DNA from: Gracilaria domingensis
Taxonomy: Eukaryota > Rhodophyta > Florideophyceae > Gracilariales > Gracilariaceae
Assembly: GCA_022539475.1 (NCBI GenBank)
Contig: VCMS01000014.1
Span: 248,001-312,000, forward strand
Direction: 5' to 3'
DNA length: 64,000 nt
This document shows, piece by piece, positions 51,321 through 60,939 of this stretch (positions are counted from its first letter, which is position 1; each line of letters starts with the position of its first letter). The position numbers were made by a program, and so were the translations under genes. The notes under the pieces are model-generated. The model had not been told where the DNA came from. It saw only the letters and a list, made by a program, of their open reading frames with translations, and searched no databases.

Positions 51321-52827
51321 GAGGCGCGCAGGCGGAGCACAACCAGCGCAGCCACCCCACAGCGCGAACCGGCGGCGCGAGCGCGGGCGCGCGCAGCGGT
51401 CCGCGGCGGCATAAATGGGGGCGCGGGAAGCAGCCGGCCGCGGCGCCGACAGCAGCAACGCGGCGCACCTGCAATGGCGGCCGCGCGCTCACGCGGTGGC
51501 GCGGCGCGCTTGCAGGAGCGGCGCGCCGCGCGCCAGCGGCGGCGGAACGCGCGGCGCGCGCGCGCCGTTGATTTGGGCGCGGGGGCGGCGCGCGCGCTGC
51601 GCGCGCCGCGCGTGTGGCTGGCGCCACGCGCGCCGCGGCGGTTGACGTGTCCCGCGGACAGCGCCCCCGCGCGCCGATGCGGCCGCGGCCGCGCGCGTCT
51701 CCGGCCTCCCCGCGCCGCGGCGCGCGCCAGCTGCACAGCCGCACACGCCGGCCGCGTGTGCGCGCTGCACACGCGGCCGGCGTGGCCGCGGCGGCGGCGG
51801 CCGCGGCCGCGAACGCGGCGCGCGCGCGGCCGCGCGGCACCGGTTTGCAGATCCGTCGGCGTTCCGCGCGGCGGTAGGTTTCGCAAGGCGCTGGGGGCGC
51901 GCGCGACGAGACGTCCGCGGCGTGCAAGTGATGACTCGTCCGTCGCGCGCGGGCGCGCGCGAAGAAAAAGGCACGCGCGGGAGGCGCGCGTGCGCCGCGC
52001 GCCGCGACCCGCCGTGCACGCCGGGCGCGCGCGCGCGCGCGCCTTTTAGCGCTCCGTCGCGCGCGCGCGGTGGCGGCGGCGCGCGGTGTGGAAAACGAGG
52101 CGGGCGTGCGGCTCGCGACGGTGCTTTTTGCACGTGCGTTGCAACTCGTCGCCGCCCATGACACGGTTGGAAGCGCCACCGCGCGCCGGCCACATTGCGC
52201 CGCAATGGACGGGTAAGCGGGCAGACGGCGTCGGCTGGCGGCCGCGCGCAGGCGGGTCGCGCGCGGCTCTTGCGTCACCATGACGCCGCGTGCGGGGGGC
52301 GGCGCGCCGCGAAGCGCGCGCGCGGTGACGGCAGTTGGATATGCGCGCGTCCAAACAAATGAATATTAAAGTTACCTTCTTCATGACGGCGCGCATTACG
52401 CACGCGCGCCCAAAAAACGCACACGGCAAGAAAAAGACGTGGCGGCGCGTGCGCGCGGCGCGTCGCGCGGAGATACAAGGCAGATACGGCGCGCAGAAAA
52501 ACGCCCACGCCAGCCACAAAGGCGCGCCGCGCAACGCGCCGCAGCAAGCGGCGCGCTGATTGGCGCCAATGGAGGCGCCGCGCGCTTGCGCCAAGCGCGC
52601 AATCTCGTACCACATAAATTCCACCCACCCGCCGCGCCCAATCCGCGCCCGCAGCGCGCGCTGGCGCTCGCCCAAGAAAATCGGCACAAAAATCGGCGCC
52701 AAAAAGAAAAATACACAAACGTTTCATTACAAAAGCAACAATGAGCAGTCCCCGCAAAAAGAAAGACAGCACGTCAACTGCCAAAAAAAAAAAAAAAAAA
52801 AAAAAGGAAAATGCAAAACCTCGCACG
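51321..52827. other. Extremely GC-rich intergenic block
   Basis: About 1.4 kb is dominated by GCGC/CGCG words, including an alternating CG run near 52026-52043, so every frame stays open by composition alone. I call no gene. It ends in a 23-base A run (52783-52805) just beyond the PTC7 stop codon. Confidence 0.7.
52783..52805 (+). repeat. A23 homopolymer
   Basis: Twenty-three consecutive A on the plus strand, 23 bp past the stop of the minus-strand PTC7 gene. Confidence 0.95.
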
Positions 52828-54228
52828 TCATTCCTTTCCGTTCTTCGTCTTCTTCGCCGAGGCGCCCACGGCCGAAGGATCCACCACCAGCGCCGAGATG
52901 ATGGTGATGTCGTCCACCTTGCCTCCCATAAACACATGCCCAGCGTTTCTCGCGTTCACCGCAAATGGCGACGACGACCGTTCGTTGTTGGCAATCTTCA
53001 CCGCCACCTCGCCCAGCTTGTCCGCAATCATCTCCGCGCCCTGCCTGCCACTGCTCGCCAGTCCGCCGCAATCACTCACAACGCTCGATTCGTCCGACGA
53101 CGAGCTGTCGCTCTTATTCACGCGCTCTGCCTCCTTTCCGTCCGCCTCGAGCTGCTCTTGTTGTCGCCGCTGCCGCTCGTGTTGCACCACCACCTCCACA
53201 ATGTTCTCCGCAAACACGTTGTCCCACAGCCCATCCGTGCCCATGATAATCCAATCGCCGTGGCGCAGCGGCACCTCAATCGAGTTGGCCACGTCCACCG
53301 TATCCAGCGAATCGGTGCCAATCTGATACGGGCAGTTGAAATAATGCTGCTGCTCCACCGTCTTATAAATCACACATCCGTCGCGAATCACAATCAACCC
53401 CGAATCACCCAAGTTAACACCATACAACTTATGTTCATGAATCCCCACCACACACGCCGTACTCGACCCAATAGCCTGATTCGTGGCGGCCGCCTGTTTG
53501 AGCGCTTCCTTCACGGAGCATGTACCCTGTTTGCAAATGTGATCTGCTGTCAGTTGTGCCAGTTGTTTCGAATAAAGTCCCGCGTCGACGCCGATACTGG
53601 CCCAACCGCCCACGCCGTCAAACACGCCCAGCGCGTTCGACTGCACAAAGAATGCATCCTCGCCACCCTTTTCGGCCTTGTCCGGGTGTGGGATGCTCAC
53701 AACCGCCGACCGAAGCAGCAGCGAAGGCGACTTGACATAATTTGTTTGCGTGTGTTGTAAAGAGTCGTCTGTTGTGACGCTACTACTCGACAACGCAACC
53801 GTCTCGCCCGAAGACGAGGAGGACGAACAAGTGGAGGAGGAGGAACAGCGCGTGGATGGTTGATACTCCATGCGGCAGTCATCCGTGGCAGAGGGGCTTG
53901 TAGCAACCAGCGCCGAAGCCACGGCGGTGGCGGCTATGGCGCCGCCCACGCCATTCGCCAAGGCAGCGCGAGAAGGTCGCCGAGGCGCGTCTGGCGACGA
54001 GGGCGGCGAGGACGGTGGCGCGGTAGAGGTGGCCGTGCAAAGCATGCAGGAGTGAGACCTTTTGAACGACAAGCCCGATAAGGGGGGCTGCACGAACGTT
54101 GAGGAGGGATGTCGTCGACGACGCGGAACGTGTGACGGGAGCGCACTGAGAGAGCTTTGCGAGAGAAGAGCCGAGGAGAAGGCTGGCGGAAATGATCGTA
54201 CGAGAGTGCACGTACGGCAGGCGTTCAT
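52828..54228 (-). CDS. PTC7-type PP2C protein phosphatase, organelle-targeted
   Basis: The product (466 residues from the ATG at 54228) has all PTC7/PPTC7 signatures: GEDAFF (about 189), GVFDGVGGW (201-209, metal-binding Asp), ACVVGIHEHKLYGVNLGDSG (to about 277), GTDGLWDN (330-337) and C-terminal KVDDIT (metal-binding Asp). A Ser/Arg-rich presequence precedes a poly-Ser stretch. Relatives act in mitochondria (yeast Ptc7 on Coq7) or plastids (photosystem II core phosphatase PBCP). A Ser/Asp-rich insertion lies between the last two blocks. The frame is open far upstream only because of C-rich DNA. It is divergent from the phosphohexomutase gene. Confidence 0.88.
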   Translation of the reverse strand: MNACRTCTLVRSFPPAFSSALLSQSSLSALPSHVPRRRRHPSSTFVQPPLSGLSFKRSHSCMLCTATSTAPPSSPPSSPDAPRRPSRAALANGVGGAIAATAVASALVATSPSATDDCRMEYQPSTRCSSSSTCSSSSSSGETVALSSSSVTTDDSLQHTQTNYVKSPSLLLRSAVVSIPHPDKAEKGGEDAFFVQSNALGVFDGVGGWASIGVDAGLYSKQLAQLTADHICKQGTCSVKEALKQAAATNQAIGSSTACVVGIHEHKLYGVNLGDSGLIVIRDGCVIYKTVEQQHYFNCPYQIGTDSLDTVDVANSIEVPLRHGDWIIMGTDGLWDNVFAENIVEVVVQHERQRRQQEQLEADGKEAERVNKSDSSSSDESSVVSDCGGLASSGRQGAEMIADKLGEVAVKIANNERSSSPFAVNARNAGHVFMGGKVDDITIISALVVDPSAVGASAKKTKNGKE

Positions 54229-54919
54229 GACCGACGGGGGGGACGGCTTTTTGGAGAGACGTTGGGTCCAACTGCTGGGGGCAGATGCGAGGGAACGGGG
54301 AGCGGGGCGGCGCGTACTCGGGGAGCAAGAGGCGAAAGAAGGCAAGGGTTTTGGGGGGTGGGGTGGGGGGGGGTGGAGGGGGGGTTGGAGGGGGGGGGTT
54401 TGTGCGGGAGGGGGGTGGCGGTGGAAGTAGAGCCGAAAGTACCAAGGGGGACGGACAGGCGGCGGTCGGGTAGGTGGTGGCACTTTTGCTTAAGGAAGAA
54501 AAAAAGGCAAAAAGTTGGAGGCGTGCGCGCAGCCGCGCGCATTCGTGTTGTTCCGTGCGGGTGTCGCGACGCACAAAAGCAACAAACACATGACGCCGCC
54601 GCGCAACCACCGCGGCGCGCGCCGCGCGCGCGCCGCACGCGCGCCGCATGATTGGCCGCGCGCGCCGCACGAGCGCCATTGCGCGCGCGCGTCTTTGACG
54701 CTGGCGGCTGGCGGCGCCGCGCGCGAGCGCGCTGTAATGGCGCTGCACCGGTGACGCTGCTGGCGCGCCGCGCGTGCGCCGCGCGTGCGCCGCGCGTGCG
54801 CGCGCGCCGCGAATCTCGCGCCGAGCGCGCGCGCGCGCGCCGGAGATATGCGCCGGCGGTGCGGCGGCGCCGCACCGCCGGCGGCGCTGCGCGGCGGGGC
54901 GGGGCTGCGCGCGCGCGTG
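54229..54919. other. GC-rich divergent promoter region with G-quadruplex potential
   Basis: It contains a run of at least six G-tracts (54353-54418) and a CG-alternating block (about 54770-54845). No gene. Confidence 0.6.
54353..54418 (+). promoter_or_regulatory. G-quadruplex-prone G tracts
   Basis: The plus strand has G tracts of 6, 4, 9, 7, 9 and 6 separated by short gaps, about 125-190 bp upstream of the PTC7 start. Quadruplex formation is inferred from sequence only. Confidence 0.6.
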
Positions 54920-56641
54920 ATGGCGGCGAGCGCGTTTGTGTCGACCGCGGCGCTGCCGCCGCGCGGCGCGCTTTCGCGCCGTTCGGGCGCGCGCTCCGCG
55001 CGGTGGCGATGCGCGCCGCGCCGATGCGCGCCGCGCCGCGCGCGCATGTCCGCGCCGACGCCGCCGTCGCCGGCGCCGGCGCCGCCGTCGTCGCCATCGG
55101 CGGCGCTGCTGCACCTGCAAAACGGCTCGGACGTGCGCGGCGTGGCGGCCGCATTGCACCCGGAGCAGCCGGTCACGCTGACGGAGGCCGCTGTCAGCGA
55201 GATAGTCGCCGCGTTTGTGCGCGCCGTCGCGGACAAGCTGCGCGTACGGCCCGCGGACGTGCGCGTTGCGCTGGGACGCGATTCGCGCATTACGGGCGAG
55301 CGCTTGCTGCGCGCGGCGGCGAGCGGCGCCGCTTCGGAGCGTGCTGCCGTGTTTGACTTTGGGCTGTGCACGACGCCGGCCATGTTCATGAGCACCGTTC
55401 TGGAAGGCTATCAGTACGAATGTGCGTGTATGCTCACGGCGAGTCATTTACCTCCGAATCGAAATGGCATCAAGTTCTTCACACGTGAGGGCAGCGCCGA
55501 TAAGAACGCCGTCCGCGCCATGTTAGTGAGCGCTTCGCACGCTAGCACCGCACGAGCTCGCCATATCGATACCATTCCCAACGCCGTAAAGCAGAGCTTC
55601 TTGCCAGTCTACGCTCACCATCTGGCAGATTTGATTCGCACGCGATGCAATCATCCCACTCATTATCACACACCGCTGGAGGGCTTCAAGATTGTGGTGG
55701 ATGCTGGAAATGGCGCTGCTGGATTCTTCGCCCAAATTCTTACCAGTCTCGGAGCCGATACCATTGGCCAGTTCCTTGAGCCGGATGGAATGTTTCCGAA
55801 TCACGTTCCAAACCCGGAGGACAAGAAGGCCATGCAGATGACCGTCGACGCCACGAAGAGAGAAAACGCCCATCTCGGCGTGATTTTCGATACTGATGTC
55901 GATAGATCAGGCTTTGTGGCTTCCAATGGCGTTGCGATAAATCGCAACAAGCTCATTGCGCTTCTGGCTCGTATTGTTCTTCGAGAGCATCCGGCGTCTA
56001 CGATTGTCACAGACAGCGTCACGTCAAACGGCCTCAAACGCTTTATTGAGTCGCTGGGTGGAAAACATTTCAGGTATCGAAAAGGCTACAAAAACGTGAT
56101 TGATAAAGGTATCGAACTCAATCGCAATGGTGTACAGACTGAATTGGCCATTGAGACGTCCGGTCATGGTGCGATGCGCGAGAATTATATGTTAGATGAT
56201 GGCGCATATCTGGCTGTCAAAATTATTGTGGAGATGGTGCGTATGAGATTGTCTGGAGATGAACGTGGTATTGGCGGCTTGCTTGACGGTCTGGATGAAC
56301 CTCTGGAGGAGAAGGAATTCCGACTACCGTTTTTGGATCAGGGCGAATATCAAGCCTACGGTGCTAACGTTGTTGAGGCGTTTGCCGACTTTGCGCAGAA
56401 TGTGGATGGCTGGACCCTTGAAGATACAAACTATGAGGGCTATCGGGTGAGCGTGGACGAGGGGGATGGAAAGGCGGGCTGGTTGCTACTGCGACAAAGT
56501 CTTCATGACCCCCTTCTCCCTCTCAACGTCGAGTCCGAAACTTCTGGCGGTGTTGCCGCAATTGTCAATGTGCTCGTCAACGATTTCTTTCCGAATTACA
56601 CTAATGTGGATACCAGTCCGCTCAAAGCCTATGTCCAGTGA
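54920..56641 (+). CDS. Phosphoglucomutase/phosphomannomutase family protein, plastid type
   Basis: From the ATG at 54920 (573 residues; 54848 is an alternative) the N-terminus MAASAFVSTAALPPRGALSR resembles a chloroplast transit peptide. The alpha-D-phosphohexomutase core follows: active-site serine loop TASHLPPNRNG (Ser near 175), metal loop DTDVDRS (near 324, in place of DGDxDR) and sugar-binding loop ETSGHGA (near 412, in place of GEMSGH). DTDVDRS and ETSGHGA are typical of the plant plastid branch rather than classical PGM. It interconverts hexose 1- and 6-phosphates, so it could feed nucleotide-sugar synthesis. GC content falls sharply from about 55.4 kb, within the gene. Confidence 0.87.
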   Translation: MAASAFVSTAALPPRGALSRRSGARSARWRCAPRRCAPRRARMSAPTPPSPAPAPPSSPSAALLHLQNGSDVRGVAAALHPEQPVTLTEAAVSEIVAAFVRAVADKLRVRPADVRVALGRDSRITGERLLRAAASGAASERAAVFDFGLCTTPAMFMSTVLEGYQYECACMLTASHLPPNRNGIKFFTREGSADKNAVRAMLVSASHASTARARHIDTIPNAVKQSFLPVYAHHLADLIRTRCNHPTHYHTPLEGFKIVVDAGNGAAGFFAQILTSLGADTIGQFLEPDGMFPNHVPNPEDKKAMQMTVDATKRENAHLGVIFDTDVDRSGFVASNGVAINRNKLIALLARIVLREHPASTIVTDSVTSNGLKRFIESLGGKHFRYRKGYKNVIDKGIELNRNGVQTELAIETSGHGAMRENYMLDDGAYLAVKIIVEMVRMRLSGDERGIGGLLDGLDEPLEEKEFRLPFLDQGEYQAYGANVVEAFADFAQNVDGWTLEDTNYEGYRVSVDEGDGKAGWLLLRQSLHDPLLPLNVESETSGGVAAIVNVLVNDFFPNYTNVDTSPLKAYVQ

Positions 56642-56746
56642 GCATTTGCGTAAGAAGCTCTTTGCTCGCACTGGTACTGGCATTTTTTGTTTTATACACA
56701 TCTAAAAGCACATGATGATGCCCACCACTTCTTGTAGCCAAATCGC

Positions 56747-57640
56747 CTATTGAGCGTGTGGTTTGTTACATGTTGTCTGCTCCCAATGTTGTGCAAATTG
56801 TTGCGCCGCTTCGTATCCGATCTTTAGCGGAGGCACTCCAGCCAGTGCGGCAACCGATGATTGATGATCGGCCCCTTCCCGCGGCACGGCAGACAAGCGG
56901 ATTCGTGATGATAGCTTCCACATGCCCATGGCGTGAAGCAATGTTTTCGATCGTGACTGAATGGTTCGGCATGCTGATGCTTTCGGTGTGTGCGAGATGC
57001 CGCAGGCGTAAAGCGTGGTGCGTTCGGGGATGGAAGATGGATCGAGTTTGTACAAGAAACGAAGAACGCCCTTGCCGTTTGTTGAACAGCCTTCTGCTAG
57101 AATGCAGAGAGGACCGTTTCCTAGAAAGCTTTGTGTCGGCTTCGGGGTGCTAGTGGGTTGCGGTGGAATTGACGATATTGTTAGAAAGGCTTGAAGCAGG
57201 GTTAGGGAATGGAGCTGGGTTGGGTCTTGTGGCGATGGTACCGCAAAAGTTGGAGAGTACGAAAACGACAGAAGCAGAATGTCGATAGGTGACGAAATGT
57301 TGGTGAGGATGATATCCAAGCGTGAAGGATGCTTTCCACGAGCGGCGTCTCGCACACGTGGTTGTTCTAACGATGAATATGTTGGAATGACAGAAAGAGA
57401 TAAAAGAATGTATGGGAGGAAGAGCTTGTCGAGAATGCGCCGAAGAGGGTACGATAGAATCGATGGAAGCAAGAAGAAAACAGAGCTCAAAACCGAGTAT
57501 GGAATGAAGAGGAGCACGAAGACGGGAAAGCGGATCAAGGTGAGCAGGGGCCGGAGCGGCGGGCTGAAAAAACGGGTGGTTGGTGGGATGAAGGGGTGGA
57601 TGCCGGTCGATGGATCGGCTGTGGAGCGGTACTTCTCCAT
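56747..57640 (-). CDS. LPLAT/AUP1-like acyltransferase-fold membrane protein
   Basis: The product (297 residues, ATG 57640) has a strong N-terminal hydrophobic hairpin (about 30-90), then LPLAT-like blocks: DIILTNISSPIDIL (113-122) in the place of the NH-x4-D motif and ILAEGCSTNGKGVLRF (180-195) in the place of FPEGTxTNGK, closest to AUP1/LOA1-type sequences. The catalytic His is replaced by Ile, so acyl transfer may be lost. A lipid-droplet or ER membrane role like that of AUP1 is possible. The gene converges with the phosphohexomutase gene. Confidence 0.6.
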   Translation of the reverse strand: MEKYRSTADPSTGIHPFIPPTTRFFSPPLRPLLTLIRFPVFVLLFIPYSVLSSVFFLLPSILSYPLRRILDKLFLPYILLSLSVIPTYSSLEQPRVRDAARGKHPSRLDIILTNISSPIDILLLSFSYSPTFAVPSPQDPTQLHSLTLLQAFLTISSIPPQPTSTPKPTQSFLGNGPLCILAEGCSTNGKGVLRFLYKLDPSSIPERTTLYACGISHTPKASACRTIQSRSKTLLHAMGMWKLSSRIRLSAVPREGADHQSSVAALAGVPPLKIGYEAAQQFAQHWEQTTCNKPHAQ

Positions 57641-60600
57641 GGTGGGGGAAGGTTTGGTGCGGAATCAAGTCACTGACACCGCGCGGGGAAGAGTGCTGAC
57701 TGCGTCCCGACTCTGCACGGGAAGTGGATTTTAACCGGTGCACGTCCGCTTTACGGACCCCGTAAATGACTGCCCAAGTTGATTTACCAGTTCCTGGCCA
57801 TCTCGTTTTTTTTTTGGTTAAGGATTGAAAATCATGCCAATTGCTTCGGAATCTGCAAAGGCACGAGGCTTCCGCTTTGGAAAGTTCATTTCACCTTGAA
57901 GGTGTTTGTCGTCGTGTTGTAGCCAATCATCGAGGTGATACAGTAGATATCATACGAGGGCCACGTCAGGGCTTGGGCAAGACTGGATTCGTGCGTAACA
58001 GTTCATCCTCCTGAGGGACATCTCTCTTACCGAAAGGAGCTCTTTCTATGCATAGTTCGAACTTGCTGTTTTACTCTCTTTATAGACCCTGTACAAATAA
58101 AAATCCTACTCTAACCTTACCCCTGCTCGGCGTAAACAGTGTAACTTACGCCGTCTTCCCCGATCCTTATCCGTGCAGAAAGTTTTATTTCGGGGTGCAG
58201 ACAATTTTCCCTGTATTAGAAGAGGTATCCGTATCACTGGGGTCCTTGTAGTTCCGGTGCGCAGTGCCGCACACTCCCGTCGTGTTAAAACTCAGAAATG
58301 TGTCAACAGTGAGTCCAGGGCAACGCTACAAAAAGGCAGAGCAGGTTCCCAGGTTAAACCTTACAGAGCGCGCAGGAGATGCACCACATTCTATAAACCC
58401 TGACCTTGAAAATATCAAATCCACCCCGATCTCTCACTCTTTGCAAGAAAAGGGCACGCAAGGGCTTTATTACTGTAGAAACGATAATTCGTACTGTAGA
58501 TATCTGTTGTCAACCTCCGCAATCGAGAGCCCGTCAAAAACAAAAAAGCAGCGCGTCTTTGTAGCTACAAGACACATAAAAGCCTGCTTGCTTTGGCACT
58601 TCGTCACGCAATCACGCCATAATTTTTGGATGTACAAGTCGTACAAGTCAATTCCCTTCTCTCCGAGGTACCTTCGGTAGAAGAAACCAGACAACAAAGC
58701 GCCACTGTGCTCAGGCACTACCAGCACAGCCGAAGTTACGTGTAGGCGGATACATGTTAAAACTTCACGACTTGGTGAGTCGATGAAGCCTTCGGCTTGG
58801 ATTCGGTGCGTTCACAACCCTGCTGCAAGATACGTCCAAGCAAAACATCTTTCTTTGAATTGCTGAATCGTGTCATTGGTTCAGAACACTTGCATTCGAG
58901 CCGTCGTGGCGAGTAAGCCCTTTCCTCTTCTTGAAATCAAATAAGAGTTCTGTTAACGATATTGCGATTCTACGCTACTTCTGATGCATACACCGGTGGA
59001 GAATGAACATAAGCGGATGCAAGCGCTTTAGGTAACTTAAATGGCCGTCGGGATCATCCTGTCATGATGACAAGCCCTTATCTCGTTCACACATATTGCA
59101 CAGGTCAAGAGTTAACGCTTATCCCTCTGGGAGCACACCACTGAATGCCACATCGTAACTCGACTAGAAACAGCATATAATGTTAGATTTATGCACCTGA
59201 GAGTTTTATGGAAATGGAAGCACTGACCTTCTCAAGGATCCAGATTCAGCGGTGGGGAGCCTGCATTACTGTACACTCGTGGTGATTGGAAAGTTGTATT
59301 GCTTTTTGTCAGTCAAATAACTAGTAAGTTCCGATACTTTTGTAGCTCGTTGAAAATTTCAAAGCTGTCAGCTTTGAGCTGAAGACGAGCTGTCTTGAAC
59401 AGTTGGTTAAGAGTTACCTTGTGGTCTATTCCATACTCTTGTAATACACGCGTTTCTTCTCATTGCGTAGTGTCTTTATTTGCTGAGGTGTGTGGAATAA
59501 AGAACAAGAGTTGTACGGCTCCCGTTGTGTACACTGAGCAAACTAGGACCGAAAGCACTGAAGCTTTCCAAGCCGAGAACGGATGTAGAAGAGACAGCTC
59601 AGATTCTTCGCTCGAAACGTAACGCTTTTTTCTTGAGTTTTTCAAGAGAAGTGTAAAGCAATCACGCAATCACCGACAGTTGTCAGCACTGTGTTGGATA
59701 CACCAACGTACGGTCGCTCTTTTTCCAGTGCGTCATACAACTTGTTCAACAAAAAACATTTTGTAGGCAATCCTTCTCGTTGACATTTTATTCTAAACGC
59801 CGGGAGTGCAGTGCAGCTACTCATCGCATTGAGGTAGTCCAAAAGGGGCCGAGACGGCGCCAAAAACGTCCAATGAGACTCTTTGACTCTGATTCTGACT
59901 CTGACACGTTCGCCTTGTCGGGAAAATCATAGAAGGAGTCCCACTCGGAGGTAAAGTATATGATCGTTCATGACCCAAGTTGAGCGCCAACCAAATATAG
60001 CTTTTGTTGAACAGGGAGGTGGAAGCTAAACGTAGCAAGCAGAAACCAAACATAAGGTATTCTTGTCCTGCTCAAAACATTGTTACCCATTTGTCACCAT
60101 CACCAAGGCAATGAAGTGGAGAATCAGCTCTCTCACTGCAACAGGAAAAGTGCTCAATGAGTCCGCATTGAGTACGTAAAGAAAATGACTGCGATAATGG
60201 TCGGTTTTGGCTTTAAGGGTAAAGCCAAGCTTGGTGCAGCACTGCTATTAGGCCGACAGGCATGTCATCAACTCGTTGTATCGTGATGACTGTAGAATTG
60301 CCAAAGTACATGGTACTTGTCATCTCTTGAAGCAGAACCCTGAGAGCTGGATTGTGTGCACAGTTAAGGCATGCTCTTCTTCTTCTTTACTTCGGGCAAT
60401 AGCTCCCGATTGAAGGGCTGAAGTGAAACTATCCACAAATAGATTTCTCTTACTAAAAAGGTAAGAACTGATGAGGACGTTCTCTTCCCCACGTTGGCAA
60501 GTCTAATTCGCGGCATTGTACTAGTGCAGGAATAGTGTGTCGTCTCGACGAGGGCGAGGTACTCGGAGATTAGTTTAGAGGGAGAGAGGGTGTGGATCAT

Positions 60601-60939
60601 CTTTATGATAGCCCTGTGCCATGTACCTGTACATGTACATGTACAGCCGACTTCGAAGGTCATGCTGCTCCGCGAGCATTGTTGAAGCAGCCAAGCACAA
60701 GGCGGCAGCAGCACTATGACGCCAGCAGAGGAGCATTCGAGTCCTTGTTCAAGATGTTTAAACTCTTTAACGGTTAATAGTCAATAAATTATATCTCGCA
60801 GATTACACAATCTAATGACATTGCTGCGAATAGATAGAAGGGTTCGAACGAAAAAGAGGCGAGCCGATCACTCAGGTTTGTGTTTGAGTGGGGAAGGATT
60901 AGTATGCGGACAAACTATCAGTTAGTTACGGCGCCCTGG
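57641..60939. other. Gene-poor interval
   Basis: About 3.3 kb of average composition with only short frames. Small hairpins occur (for example near 60215-60240, TTGGCTTTA/TAAAGCCAA), as does a GTACAT microsatellite-like run (near 60624-60642). I see no gene, RNA or mobile element. Confidence 0.45.

Noticed and set aside
50616-52049. Several very long Arg/Ala-rich frames in the GC-rich block (also 54652-55356 and others)
   Set aside because: High GC removes stop codons; the frames are low-complexity, overlap on both strands and lack any domain.
58264-58680. 138-codon plus-strand frame in the gene-poor interval
   Set aside because: Composition and lack of any motif suggest chance.
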